This document shows positions 24,840 through 33,119 of a DNA stretch of 64,000 nucleotides, one piece after another. Where the stretch lies: assembly GCF_049310025.1 (NCBI RefSeq), contig NZ_JBJYKD010000008.1:1-64000 (forward strand). Reading direction: 5' to 3'. The notes under the pieces are model-generated. The model had not been told where the DNA came from and searched no databases. It worked only from the letters and a program-made list of their open reading frames with translations. The number at the start of each line of letters is the position of its first letter. The first letter of the stretch is position 1. Position numbers and translations under genes: made by a program. The stretch is from JBJYKD01 sp049310025. Its GTDB lineage: Bacteria > Bacillota > Thermosediminibacteria > Thermosediminibacterales > Tepidanaerobacteraceae.

Positions 24840-25964
24840 TCATTTTTTCAACAGCATTATCAGCTTCCCTTCCTCGATTTCTATGGAAGTTATTTTCAGA
24901 TCATATGGAATGGGAGGAGGGGTGAAGACCATATCGTAATCGGCCATCAATTCCTGGATGACCCTGGGAGGCAGTGTAACCCCTGAAAATTCAAGACTTG
25001 TAGGGGTGAATTTTATTTTCTGGTCTTCGGTAAGTTCCATCGTGCAGGTTATGGAATAGGTCGGAACACTGCTTTCCGGCTTTTTTTCCGCCACCGTGAC
25101 ACCGCCGGGGTGGAATTTAAAATACACATTCTTCAATTTTTCATCTCCGGATAAAAGTTTGCGGGTAAGGCTGGCATCGGTGAATTCGGCCCGGGCGGTG
25201 AGGGTAAAATAGTTTACTTTTAAATTATCCGGAGAAATGCTGTTCCAGGGAAGTTTCGAAAGATTTTTCAGCAGGTAATCCAGGGACGGCAGAGCCTCCT
25301 GCCAGTTGCGGCTTATCTCCTCAAGGAAAGCCGTATCCTTCAGCACCATCCTGGCATGCTGCAGTTCTCTCTGCTTTTGCGCGAGGGTTTCCTGGATGTC
25401 TTTCAATGCTCTCCTCGCCTGTTCCTCCAGCGCTTCCACTTGCTTTTGGTTTTCCATGATATTTAATTCCTCCTGTTTTCTGAGCGAAATGAGGGATCTG
25501 GTCTCCGTTATCACATTATTATAGTATTCCATGAAGAAAAGGATGTTGTCGAGCCGGCGAAAAAAATCCCCCATATCTTCCGCTCCCACCAGCACGGCGA
25601 GGAAATTGCCCATACCGCCCTTGTAGCTGAAGACAATCCAGCGGGCCAGGCGATTCTGGCGATCTTTAAATTCGGCGTTGAGCCTTGAAAGCTCGGAGCG
25701 CATTCGTGCAAGGTTTTTCTTGAGTTCCCGGTTACGGTCGGAAAGCTCTTTAACCTGTTTTTTCAGGGCCAGGACCCTGGAGTCCAGTGCCAGTATATCC
25801 TCAATGAGCTTTTGTTCCGCGGTTTCGAGAGGCTGACGCTGTGCGCCTTTTGACGAAAGTCCCCCGGGCGCCCCCGCAACCCCTGACAAAAGGTTGTAAT
25901 TTGAAAACAGAAAGATTACAATGATTAATGGTAGGAAAATCTTTCTAAAAAGATTTCGAAACAT
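24840..25964 (-). CDS. secreted coiled-coil protein, PcsB/EnvC-like N-terminal region
   Basis: The protein has 374 residues. An N-terminal hydrophobic segment (about 8-28, IFLPLIIVIFLFSNYNLLSG) is a signal or anchor. Residues about 50-215 are heptad-rich coiled coil with KKQVKELSDRNRELKKNL, and YKGGMGNFLAVLVGAEDMGDF in the middle, wording typical of PcsB/EnvC-type proteins that steer peptidoglycan hydrolases. The usual C-terminal CHAP or M23 enzyme domain is absent. In its place is a 150-residue beta-rich region I do not recognise. A role in cell-wall remodelling or sporulation is inferred. Confidence 0.6.
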   Translation of the reverse strand: MFRNLFRKIFLPLIIVIFLFSNYNLLSGVAGAPGGLSSKGAQRQPLETAEQKLIEDILALDSRVLALKKQVKELSDRNRELKKNLARMRSELSRLNAEFKDRQNRLARWIVFSYKGGMGNFLAVLVGAEDMGDFFRRLDNILFFMEYYNNVITETRSLISLRKQEELNIMENQKQVEALEEQARRALKDIQETLAQKQRELQHARMVLKDTAFLEEISRNWQEALPSLDYLLKNLSKLPWNSISPDNLKVNYFTLTARAEFTDASLTRKLLSGDEKLKNVYFKFHPGGVTVAEKKPESSVPTYSITCTMELTEDQKIKFTPTSLEFSGVTLPPRVIQELMADYDMVFTPPPIPYDLKITSIEIEEGKLIMLLKK

Positions 25965-26092
25965 CTTGCCAACGTTTCGGGTATCCGGGCGGTTTGTCCC
26001 GCATTTTAAATTGCCTTCGAGGCCTGAGATGCCGAAACGCTTTCCTCCCTTTTTTTTTAATATAAGATATTCTGCAAAAACCCGAAATATCC

Positions 26093-26121
26093 TTTATAAT
26101 AAAACCCACCGGGTGTATAAT
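26093..26121 (+). promoter_or_regulatory. promoter of the EamA transporter gene
   Basis: TTTATA at 26093-26098 and TATAAT at 26116-26121 are spaced by 17 bases. ACCCACCGGGT, a short inverted repeat, lies within the spacer. Confidence 0.55.
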
Positions 26122-26141
26122 GGAAGGGTGGAGGTGTTGGC

Positions 26142-27071
26142 TTGGATTCAACGGTAAAGACCTACCTGGGCCTCCTCGCCGTGGCCTTCTTCTGGGGCAC
26201 CTCCTTTGCCGTGTCAAAGGAGGCCTTGAGGGAACTTTCCCCCATGGGTCTGGCGGTGCTCAGGTTTTCACTGGCGTCGATAATATTTTTCGCATTGCTG
26301 AAAACGCATTACAGGGGAAACGTCATAGAAAAAAGGGACCGCCCCATGCTCTGGTTTTTGGGCATACTGGGGGTTTCGTCGTATTTTTACGTCCAGTATA
26401 CCGGCCTCAAGCTCACCACCACGGTAAACACCGCCATAATTATAGCCATAAGCCCCATCTTTACGGCATTGATTTCCTCCCTGGTGTTTCACCAGGAGCG
26501 CCTGACCCCGGATAAAATTCTGGGAGCTTTAATAGCTTTTGCCGGCATATTTACCATTTTTACCGGCAGGGGGGACATGTCGCTCGGAAGGGATACGCTG
26601 GCGGGAGACCTCCTGATTCTTTCAAACGCCGTTGCATGGGCGCTTTTTACGGTGCTGGGCAAAAGCCTGGTGGATAAATACGACCCCTTTGTGGTCACGG
26701 CGCACATAAACATCTACGGCACCCTGACCATGCTTCCGCTCGCCTTCGCACCGTCATTTATAAACTCTTTCAAATCCATGCACATCTCCACGTGGGCTTC
26801 GGCCCTTTACCTGGCCGTCACCTGCTCGGCTTTCGGGTATTTCATGTGGTACCGGGGGGTTAAAACCCTCGGGGCGTCCCGCACGGCCGTATTCAACTAT
26901 ATAAACCCCCTTTTTGCGGTGACCATAGGAATATTGTTTTTGAATGAACCCGCCAACCTGCGCACACTGCTCGGCGGGGCGGCGGTGCTGTTTGGAGTCT
27001 ACGTCGCATCCGGCGGGCGGGCTTTGTTAAACTTTTCTTCAAAATACCGGGTCAGGGCGGGCAAAAATTAG
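26142..27071 (+). CDS. EamA/DMT family transporter
   Basis: The protein has 309 residues with ten predicted membrane helices in two EamA repeats (about 8-140 and 152-295). FFWGTSFAVSKEAL at the N-terminus and SAFGYFMWYRGVKTLGAS in repeat 2 are typical. It starts at a TTG after GGAGGTG. Drug/metabolite transporters of this type mostly export amino acids, nucleosides or other metabolites. Substrate unknown. The FMN-dependent dehydrogenase gene follows 29 bases downstream and may be cotranscribed. Confidence 0.88.
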   Translation: MDSTVKTYLGLLAVAFFWGTSFAVSKEALRELSPMGLAVLRFSLASIIFFALLKTHYRGNVIEKRDRPMLWFLGILGVSSYFYVQYTGLKLTTTVNTAIIIAISPIFTALISSLVFHQERLTPDKILGALIAFAGIFTIFTGRGDMSLGRDTLAGDLLILSNAVAWALFTVLGKSLVDKYDPFVVTAHINIYGTLTMLPLAFAPSFINSFKSMHISTWASALYLAVTCSAFGYFMWYRGVKTLGASRTAVFNYINPLFAVTIGILFLNEPANLRTLLGGAAVLFGVYVASGGRALLNFSSKYRVRAGKN

Positions 27072-27100
27072 CAAAAATTAAATTAAGGGAGATGATTGAC

Positions 27101-28117
27101 TTGAATATGGAAGAAATCAGAAAAACGGCCAGAGAGAAGATGAAGGGCTTTTGCCGGGTGTGCCGGGTGTGCGACGGGGTCGCCTGTGCCGGTGAAGTGC
27201 CCGGCATGGGCGGGACGGGCACCGGTTCCGCCTTTCGGGCCAATGTGGACGCCCTGGCAAAGGTGAAGTTAAACCTCAGGACCATCCACGATGCCAAAGA
27301 GCCGGACATCACCTTCGAGGTGTTCGGCCAAAAGCTTTCAATGCCCATCCTGGCGGCGCCTATCACCGGCAGCAGCTACAATATGGGAGGGGCCTTGACT
27401 GAAGAAGAATTTATAAAAGCCGTCATTTCCGGCAGCAGGGCGGCCGGCACCATGGGCATGTGCGGTGACGGAGGAGACCCGCTTTTCTACGATTCCGGGC
27501 TTAAGGCCATAAAAGAGGAAGGAGGGCACGGTATCGCCATCATAAAGCCCCGCGAAAATCAAAAGGTCCTTGAAATGGCAAAAAATGCCCGCCAAGCAGG
27601 TGCCGCCGCATCGGGCATGGATGTGGACGGCGCCGGCCTTGTGACCATGGCTTTAATGGGACAGCCGGTGGGTCCCAAGAGCCGGAAGGAGCTGGAGGAA
27701 ATCGTTTCAAAAGCAGGCCTGCCCTTTATCCTCAAAGGCATCATGACGGTGGATGAAGCGGAACTGGCCTGCGAGGTGGGCGCAGCCGCCATTGTGGTGT
27801 CAAACCACGGCGGACGCATTCTGGACCATACGCCGGGAGCGGCCGAAGTCCTGCCCGCCATAGCCGAAAGGGTAAAGGGCAGGATAACGATCTTTGCCGA
27901 CGGCGGCGTCCGCTCGGGTGTGGATGTGCTGAAATATCTCGCTCTGGGGGCCGACGCGGTGCTGGTGGGAAGGCCCGTGGTTATAGGCGCTTACGGCGGC
28001 GGCGCCGAAGGGGTAAAACTGGTGCTGGAGACCATGGCGTCGGAACTGAAAAAGGCCATGATTCTGACCGGCTGCAAAAACCTTGCGGACATATCCGGGC
28101 GGGTGATATATAAATAA
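27101..28117 (+). CDS. FMN-dependent alpha-hydroxy-acid dehydrogenase family protein
   Basis: The protein has 338 residues from a TTG at 27101, nine bases after AAGGGAG; ATG at 27092 sits right on that site. It is a TIM barrel with the FMN-binding and catalytic VVSNHGGRILDHTPG block (catalytic His of the lactate/glycolate oxidase family) and FADGGVRSGVDVLKYLALGA. An unusual N-terminal cysteine cluster, CRVCRVCDGVACAGE, suggests a metal or redox site absent from LldD. The Lys of FILKGIMTVDEA is the family active-site lysine. Related clostridial proteins are labelled alpha-hydroxy-acid oxidising; in an anaerobe oxygen is unlikely to be the acceptor. Its stop lies four bases from that of the convergent ychF. 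Confidence 0.82.
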   Translation: MNMEEIRKTAREKMKGFCRVCRVCDGVACAGEVPGMGGTGTGSAFRANVDALAKVKLNLRTIHDAKEPDITFEVFGQKLSMPILAAPITGSSYNMGGALTEEEFIKAVISGSRAAGTMGMCGDGGDPLFYDSGLKAIKEEGGHGIAIIKPRENQKVLEMAKNARQAGAAASGMDVDGAGLVTMALMGQPVGPKSRKELEEIVSKAGLPFILKGIMTVDEAELACEVGAAAIVVSNHGGRILDHTPGAAEVLPAIAERVKGRITIFADGGVRSGVDVLKYLALGADAVLVGRPVVIGAYGGGAEGVKLVLETMASELKKAMILTGCKNLADISGRVIYK

Positions 28118-28121
28118 ATAA

Positions 28122-29216
28122 TTATACATTAAACCTGAATACCACCACATCCCCGTCCCGCATAATGTAGTCCTTTCCCTCGGACCGGAGCAGGCCCTTT
28201 TCCCGGGCGGCCTGCTGGCTGCCGCAGGCGATCAGGTCGTCGTAGGATACCACCTCGGCGCGAATAAACCCCCGCTCAAAATCGCTGTGGATTTTTCCGG
28301 CGGCCTGGGGCGCCCTGGTGCCTTCTTTAATGGTCCAGGCCCTGACTTCCTTGGGGCCGGCCGTGAGAAAGGTGATGAGGCCCAGAAGCCGGTAGCCCGC
28401 CTTGATGAGCCTGTTCAGACCGGGTTCGGACAGGCCGTATTCTTTCAAAAGCTCATTTTTCTCATCCTCGGCAAGCTCTGCCAGTTCAGCTTCGACTTTC
28501 GCGCATATGGGGATTACTTCGGACCCTTCCGATGCGGCATACTCCCTGACCTTTTTCACATATTGGTTTTCCCCGCCTGCTATCAGGTCGTCTTCGGATA
28601 TGTTGGCGACGTAGATTACCGGCTTGGATGTAAGCAAAAATACCTGCTTTACCATCTCCTTTTCTTCTTCGGAAAATTCCAGGACTCTGGCGGGGCGGTT
28701 TTGCTCCAGGCCCTCTTTCAACCTCTCCAGCACCGAAAGCTCCTGAAGGTACCGCTTTTCGCCGGATTTGGCCTGTTTCTTCACACGGTCTATGCGCCTT
28801 TCCAGGACTTCCAGGTCCGCAAAAATTAGCTCCAGGTTTATTGTTTCAATATCCCTGATGGGGTCAACCCCGCCCTCCACATGAACCACGTTGGGGTCTT
28901 CGAAACATCTCACCACATGGGCTATGGCGTCCACTTCCCGGATGTGGGAGAGGAATTTATTGCCCAGACCCTCGCCGCGGCTGGCGCCTTTGACCAGCCC
29001 GGCGATGTCCACAAACTCAATGGTGGCCGGAGTCACCTTCTGGGGGTGCTCCATCTCCGCCAGCTTCTCGAGCCTTTCATCGGGGACCGCCACCACGCCC
29101 ACATTGGGCTCAATGGTGCAGAAGGGATAATTGGCGCATTCGGCCCCCGCCTTTGTAATGGCATTAAAAAGGGTGCTTTTTCCCACATTGGGCAGCCCCA
29201 CTATACCTATCTGCAT
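28122..29216 (-). CDS. ychF: redox-regulated ATPase YchF (OLA1 family)
   Basis: The protein has 364 residues from the ATG at 29216, downstream of GAGGGGAAGAG; an upstream in-frame start at 29237 is not supported. It has G1 GLPNVGKST at the N-terminus, the OLA1-specific NISEDD in place of NKxD, DIAGLVKGASRGEGLGN, and the C-terminal TGS-like domain (FLTAGPKEVRAWTI, GKIHSDFERGFIRAEV). YchF hydrolyses ATP in preference to GTP and associates with ribosomes. Near-universal housekeeping gene. Confidence 0.97.
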   Translation of the reverse strand: MQIGIVGLPNVGKSTLFNAITKAGAECANYPFCTIEPNVGVVAVPDERLEKLAEMEHPQKVTPATIEFVDIAGLVKGASRGEGLGNKFLSHIREVDAIAHVVRCFEDPNVVHVEGGVDPIRDIETINLELIFADLEVLERRIDRVKKQAKSGEKRYLQELSVLERLKEGLEQNRPARVLEFSEEEKEMVKQVFLLTSKPVIYVANISEDDLIAGGENQYVKKVREYAASEGSEVIPICAKVEAELAELAEDEKNELLKEYGLSEPGLNRLIKAGYRLLGLITFLTAGPKEVRAWTIKEGTRAPQAAGKIHSDFERGFIRAEVVSYDDLIACGSQQAAREKGLLRSEGKDYIMRDGDVVVFRFNV

Positions 29217-29266
29217 ATTGCTCTTCCCCTCAAACAAAAATTCTACCGGATTATCCTGTCCAATTA

Positions 29267-29295
29267 ATTATACCAGCGCCGGGATTTAAAGTAAA
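29267..29295 (-). promoter_or_regulatory. promoter of ychF
   Basis: On the minus strand TTTACT (29290-29295) and TATAAT (29267-29272) are 17 bases apart, about 50 bases before the ychF ATG. Confidence 0.6.
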
Positions 29296-29360
29296 CAATA
29301 AGCTCCTTTCCGGCAAAAAGACATCCGCGAATGTGGGGAAAAACGGTTGGCCTTTATACA

Positions 29361-29389
29361 TTGACACGGGATTATACAAGTATTAAGAT
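29361..29389 (+). promoter_or_regulatory. promoter of the FMN-binding lipoprotein
   Basis: Consensus TTGACA at 29361-29366, 17-base spacer, TAAGAT at 29384-29389. The ATG lies 50 bases further on. Confidence 0.7.
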
Positions 29390-29439
29390 TCTAGTAAGGC
29401 AGCTGTAAAAAAACATTAAAGGGCCGGGAGTTAGTTGCA

Positions 29440-30861
29440 ATGAAAAATTCAAAATTGATCAGAATAATAAAAAATGTTGCAAGATTAAATTTAATCTATG
29501 CTGTCATTTTAATCTCCGCAATAATTCCGGCGGTTGCCGGCTGCGGGAAAAATCCGGGGGTCTCAGGGCGAACCCCCCCTCTCCAAGAGCCGGTAATCCA
29601 GAATACCGGAAAAGTTTACAACAACGGCACCTTCATAGGCTACTCCGACGCTTCCGATCACGGCTACGGCATGGCCGTGGTAACCGTGGAAAACGACAGG
29701 ATTACGGATGTGGTACTGAAGGAATTCACCGAGCTTTCCGTTGAAAAAGACTTTTCCGCCTATGAATACGAGCCGTCGGTGAGGGCCCATGTCGTCCTGC
29801 CGCAGAAGATTAAAGACGCCGGCAGCCCTTACGTGGAAGGCGTTGCCGGAGCCACCGCCAGTTCCGCCCGTTACAGGCAGGCTGTGGAAAGGGCCCTTGC
29901 CAGGGCGAGAAAAGAAAAGCCTTCCCGCATTTACTTTAACGGCACCTTTCAGGGCCGGTCCAGGGCCGACAACCACGGCTACGGCATAGCCCTGGTCAGG
30001 ATTGAAAACGACAGGATTGTCGGTGTGGAAATAAAAGAAGTGGACGAAAAGGGAGAATTTAAAGATTTTACCACATATCCCTATGAACCCTCGAGAAAAG
30101 CCTATGTGGAATTGCCCGCCCGCTTTATCGAGAAAAATTCCCCCGACATCGACAACTTCACCGGCGCAACGCACAGCACCGAAAAATATAAAGAGGCGGT
30201 GAGAAACGCCCTGGCCAAAGCCGAAATACGAAGCTCTCTGCCGGATTTAATCGACGGGACCTACACCGCCGTATCCGACGCCGACCACCAGGGATATGCG
30301 GAAGCCAGGGTCACCGTGGAAAACGGTGTCATGGTCGACGTCAGACTCCGGGAGTTCAATGAACTCTCGGTGGAAAAGGATTTTTCCTCATACGAATACG
30401 AGCCCTCCGTCAATGCCAACAGAGAGCTTCCCTGGGCTTTCATTGCAGCCCAGTCCGCCGCGGTCGATGCAGTAACCGGCGCCACCCGCAGCAGCCGGCA
30501 TTACAGCCAGGCGGTGGAAAGGGCCCTGATCAAGGCCTCGTGGGCACGGGAGGGCGAAGAATATTTCGACGGCGTATTCCAGGCCAGGTCCAGCGCCGAT
30601 GAGCACGGCTACTGCGTGGCGGTGGTTACAATGGAAGACGGCGAAATTCGGGATGTGGTGCTGAAGGATATCGACGAGAAGGGCCGGCTCAAAGACTTTG
30701 AAAGTTACCCTTACGAGCCTTCCCGCAGGGCCCACGAAGAGCTCCCGGAAAAGTTTGTAAAGGCCAGCTCCTGGGAGGTGGATATCGTGGCCGGCGCCAC
30801 CCGCAGCTCACTGAAATACCGGGAGGCGGTGAAAAGGGCCATGGAAAGCGCCAGACGGTGA
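29440..30861 (+). CDS. lipoprotein with four tandem FMN-binding domains
   Basis: The protein has 473 residues. A hydrophobic N-terminus ends in a lipobox-like AVAGC (Cys35). Four FMN_bind domains (PF04205) of about 105 residues follow at roughly 57-155, 163-260, 265-365 and 373-470. Each ends in the flavin-attachment type motif: VAGATASS, FTGATHST, VTGATRSS, VAGATRSS. In RnfG/NqrC the Thr of such a motif binds FMN covalently. Domains 1 and 3 share NELSVEKDFS-type loops and domains 2 and 4 share DEKGxxKDFxxYPYEPS, so the array is ABAB. It would be an extracytoplasmic multi-flavin electron carrier. It has its own promoter and terminator. No ApbE flavin transferase lies in the window. Confidence 0.88.
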   Translation: MKNSKLIRIIKNVARLNLIYAVILISAIIPAVAGCGKNPGVSGRTPPLQEPVIQNTGKVYNNGTFIGYSDASDHGYGMAVVTVENDRITDVVLKEFTELSVEKDFSAYEYEPSVRAHVVLPQKIKDAGSPYVEGVAGATASSARYRQAVERALARARKEKPSRIYFNGTFQGRSRADNHGYGIALVRIENDRIVGVEIKEVDEKGEFKDFTTYPYEPSRKAYVELPARFIEKNSPDIDNFTGATHSTEKYKEAVRNALAKAEIRSSLPDLIDGTYTAVSDADHQGYAEARVTVENGVMVDVRLREFNELSVEKDFSSYEYEPSVNANRELPWAFIAAQSAAVDAVTGATRSSRHYSQAVERALIKASWAREGEEYFDGVFQARSSADEHGYCVAVVTMEDGEIRDVVLKDIDEKGRLKDFESYPYEPSRRAHEELPEKFVKASSWEVDIVAGATRSSLKYREAVKRAMESARR

Positions 30862-30884
30862 GCCTGTTCTGTTTCGGGCCAAAC

Positions 30885-30909
30885 GGCGCTTGAATATAGC
30901 GCCTTTTTT
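30885..30909 (+). terminator. terminator of the FMN-binding lipoprotein gene
   Basis: GGCGCT at 30885-30890 pairs with AGCGCC at 30898-30903, followed by six T. Confidence 0.8.
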
Positions 30910-30980
30910 ATGGTTAAAATATATGTCAAAAGGAATCCGCTGTATGGGATAAAACCGCATTTCTAAATTTTACTCTACAC

Positions 30981-31124
30981 CGGAAGGGGATAAATATACC
31001 GCTGACCGATGTCCTGATTGCAACATGGGCTTTAATATACGACTGCATTTTAGTCCATCAGGATAAGCATTATGAAATGATAAAAGATGTCGAAAAGAGT
31101 TTAAAAACACTTTGCTTTGTATAA
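30981..31124 (+). pseudogene. C-terminal relic of a PIN-domain toxin
   Basis: The 47 codons from 30981 to the TAA at 31122 read ...INIPLTDVLIATWALIYDCI and then LVHQDKHYEMI. This is the last third of a PIN domain: the D-x-L-I-A-x-x-A motif and the strand with D-x-H-F/Y. No start, first acidic motif or antitoxin gene remains upstream. It abuts another relic on the opposite strand. Confidence 0.65.
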
Positions 31125-31128
31125 AGAA

Positions 31129-31263
31129 CACTTTATACCCGCCGTCAACCTTTTCTATTACCGGGACGTGTTTTTCCCGGGTGGCATCCACGGTGTTCTC
31201 CGTAAGCCTTACCATGGGTTTGCCGCAGCAAAAAAGCTCTCCAGCTCCGGCGTGCAATACCTC
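31129..31263 (-). pseudogene. relic of desulfoferrodoxin / superoxide reductase
   Basis: The minus strand reads EVLHAGAGELFCCGKPM and then VRLTENTVDATREKHVPVIE, KVDGGYKV. This is the end of the rubredoxin-like domain (the CCGKPM pair of iron ligands) and the start of the catalytic domain with one His ligand of desulfoferrodoxin. The catalytic domain stops at GGYKV, where the PIN relic begins. The open frame continues into unrelated sequence. The N-terminal part is replaced by the end of the rsuA-like gene, five bases away. Not functional. Confidence 0.75.
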
Positions 31264-31267
31264 TGCC

Positions 31268-31987
31268 TCAGCATCGCTCCAGCTTTTCGACTTCCTCCTC
31301 AGAAAGCTCCCGCCACTGGCCCGGCGCAAGGTTCTCATCCAGCTCCAGCGGCCCCATGGCGATGCGTTTCAGATAAATTACTTCTTTTCCCCGGGCCTGC
31401 ATCATCCTTTTTACCTGGTGGAACTTGCCCTCATATATCTTCAGGACCGCTCTGGAGGTAGCGCCCGCCTCCAGTACGGTGAGTTCCGCCGGCAGAGCGG
31501 TGAAGTCCTCCAGCGCGATTCCCGACCTGAAAGCCTCCACATCGGATTCGTCCAGTTTCCCGCGGACCTCCACATAGTAGACCTTGCCGACCTTGTTTTT
31601 CGGAGAAAGCAGCCTGTGGGCCAGCTGCCCGTCGTCGGTGAGCAGAATCAGGCCTTCGGCGTCTTTGTCAAGCCGCCCCACGGGGAAGAGCTCCCTGTGA
31701 AAATACTCCCCCTCCAGCAAATCAAGGATTGTGGTTTGAGATTCGTCTCTGGTGGAAGAAATTACCCCCCGGGGTTTGTTCAGCATTATGTATATGTGCT
31801 TTTTGAAGAGAAGGGATTCTCCCGAAACCCGTATGTCATCTTGAAAAGGGTCTACCCGGGCACCCGCGTCCTTCGCCGTTTCACCGTTTACCGTTACGGC
31901 CCCCTGTTTTATGAGCTTTTTTACATCCTTTCGGCTGCCGAAGCCCGACATGCTCAATATCCTGTCCAGCCGCTCTTTTTTTCCCAT
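31268..31987 (-). CDS. rsuA: 16S rRNA pseudouridine synthase (RsuA family)
   Basis: The protein has 239 residues. An N-terminal S4 RNA-binding domain (ERLDRILSMSGFGSRKDVKK) is followed by the synthase domain, with the catalytic aspartate in VGRLDKDAEGLILLTDDG and the YYVEVRGKL and EGKFHQVKRMM blocks of the RsuA/RluE group. RsuA makes pseudouridine 516 in 16S rRNA. The ATG follows AGGAG. Its leader contains two strong hairpins. Family is certain; the exact rRNA site is inferred. Confidence 0.9.
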   Translation of the reverse strand: MGKKERLDRILSMSGFGSRKDVKKLIKQGAVTVNGETAKDAGARVDPFQDDIRVSGESLLFKKHIYIMLNKPRGVISSTRDESQTTILDLLEGEYFHRELFPVGRLDKDAEGLILLTDDGQLAHRLLSPKNKVGKVYYVEVRGKLDESDVEAFRSGIALEDFTALPAELTVLEAGATSRAVLKIYEGKFHQVKRMMQARGKEVIYLKRIAMGPLELDENLAPGQWRELSEEEVEKLERC

Positions 31988-32021
31988 TTCTTATGAACTC
32001 CTTTTAACTTTACCGCCTCAT

Positions 32022-32078
32022 TGCAAAATAATATTTTGCACGGTTTTGAAGTAGAAAGCCGGTAAAATGACTTTCTAC
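32022..32078 (-). promoter_or_regulatory. two hairpins in the rsuA leader
   Basis: GTAGAAAG and CTTTCTAC (32051-32058 and 32071-32078) form an 8-bp stem. TGCAAAAT and ATTTTGCA (32022-32029 and 32033-32040) form a second 8+3+8 palindrome. Both lie in the 95-base leader between promoter and start codon. Confidence 0.5.
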
Positions 32079-32082
32079 CCCA

Positions 32083-32111
32083 ATTATACCGTTTCAAACA
32101 CCGGCTTTCAA
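32083..32111 (-). promoter_or_regulatory. promoter of the rsuA-type gene
   Basis: On the minus strand TTGAAA (32106-32111), 17 bases, then TATAAT (32083-32088). Confidence 0.7.
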
Positions 32112-32252
32112 ATTCACCGGCATCATTTTGCTTCCGGCACAGAGACATTATTTCGGCCAAATTTCGGCTGAATTGCCGCTCGTTTGGGCAAAGCCGGTGA
32201 AGGAACCGGCTGCAGAACGGCTTTGGATTCGGCTTTTACGGCATTTGCGGAC

Positions 32253-32280
32253 AAAATAAGGAACCCCGCACGGGGGTTCC
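32253..32280 (-). terminator. terminator downstream of the first small membrane-protein gene
   Basis: On the minus strand GGAACCCC / GGGGTTCC (32260-32280) forms a short-loop hairpin followed by TTATTTT (32253-32259). It ends the unit containing the genes at 32369 and 32555. The rest of 31988-32368 holds only the rsuA promoter and leader; no other gene is evident there. Confidence 0.75.
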
Positions 32281-32368
32281 CTTCATTCTGTGTGTTCAAC
32301 TGTATGCATTTTGTCCCGTATGGATTGTCCCTTATGGACCGTTCCAGGGCGGCTCCTTTTTTCCCGGT

Positions 32369-32467
32369 TTATTTGCCCCAGATGGGTACCAGGAAGAATA
32401 TAAAGAATATCGGGATCACGATGATGATTATTATCGGAAATATCCACCAAAGAAGTTCTTGTGTCAT
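32369..32467 (-). CDS. small hydrophobic membrane protein (32 aa), WW-I family member 1
   Basis: The protein has 32 residues. It begins MTQELLWWIFPII, then a run of Ile, Val and Phe, and ends LVPIWGK: a single membrane helix with a Trp-Trp pair near its cytoplasmic end. The ATG at 32467 follows AAAGGAGG at good spacing, which argues for real translation. Two further genes nearby (34854 and 35020, same strand) encode similar 39-40 residue proteins with a WWI motif. It lies about 90 bases downstream of the 150-residue gene on the same strand. I know no family for it. Confidence 0.7.
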   Translation of the reverse strand: MTQELLWWIFPIIIIIVIPIFFIFFLVPIWGK

Positions 32468-32554
32468 TGATAATTCCTCCTTTCAAATTTTGGCCTTATT
32501 TCAGCCCTGATACATCATATGCACTTATATTGCATATTGACACTTATACTGCAC

Positions 32555-33007
32555 TTACCCTTCTTTAATTATTTGCACCAGCATGTTCGCTATCAGGTGC
32601 TGGAATTCCTGGGTTTGCATGAGGCTCAGGAACATGGGGACCCACATGTCGCTTCTGAAGGTAATGCCTCCCGCACCCATGATTTCCTCGGTCTTTCCTT
32701 CCAGCTTTTCCTGGGCTTTTTCCACTATCTGAGAAAAGGTTGTGACCGTCGTCTTTGCGAAATCCAGAGATCCGGAAATCCTTTCCATGGTGTTTTTTAA
32801 ATTTCCGGTGGCAATGGCCTGGCGCAGGATGTTTTTTGTCATGGCCGCCATGGTGGCGGGGCCTTCATTTTTTTCACCTTTTTTATCACCTTCTTTGTCA
32901 TAGTCCAAAGTGCCGCCGGTCTCCTCAAACTTTTTTAATTCCTTTTTTATCAAATTTCTCTGGGCTTCGACTTCGCTTAGAGCCTTTTCCAGTTCTTCCT
33001 TTGTCAT
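32555..33007 (-). CDS. hypothetical soluble protein (150 aa)
   Basis: I do not recognise this protein. It is helical and charged, with a predicted coiled coil at residues 2-27 (ELEKALSEVEAQRNLIKKEL), a lysine- and glutamate-rich linker, then a more hydrophobic C-terminal half ending MWVPMFLSLMQTQEFQHLIA. There is no signal peptide. The ATG follows AAAGGAGG. It sits head-to-head with the subtilisin gene at 33120 and upstream of the small membrane protein at 32369, so the promoter region near 33010-33110 is shared. The N-terminus resembles in style the 112-residue protein at 34297, though not clearly homologous. Confidence 0.7.
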   Translation of the reverse strand: MTKEELEKALSEVEAQRNLIKKELKKFEETGGTLDYDKEGDKKGEKNEGPATMAAMTKNILRQAIATGNLKNTMERISGSLDFAKTTVTTFSQIVEKAQEKLEGKTEEIMGAGGITFRSDMWVPMFLSLMQTQEFQHLIANMLVQIIKEG

Positions 33008-33119
33008 GGAAAACCTCCTTTCCTCCCCACTTTTAGCCTACTGTATAATATGCATAATCACCAAAAGTTGCCCCTGTGAATATTTTATTATCAAGAATAC
33101 GAGGAAGGGGGTCTATCAT

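Noticed and set aside
29600..30850. Tandem DNA repeats of about 315 bases
   Set aside because: Explained by the four FMN-binding protein domains; reported as protein architecture instead.
31112..31996. 294-codon open frame on the plus strand
   Set aside because: It is the antisense of the rsuA-type gene, which has clear S4 and synthase motifs; the plus frame has no binding site and no recognisable protein.
32910..33119. N-terminal extension of the subtilisin frame
   Set aside because: The extra 70 codons are antisense to the start of the 150-residue gene and lack a binding site; the TTG at 33120 is well placed after GAGGAAGGGGG.
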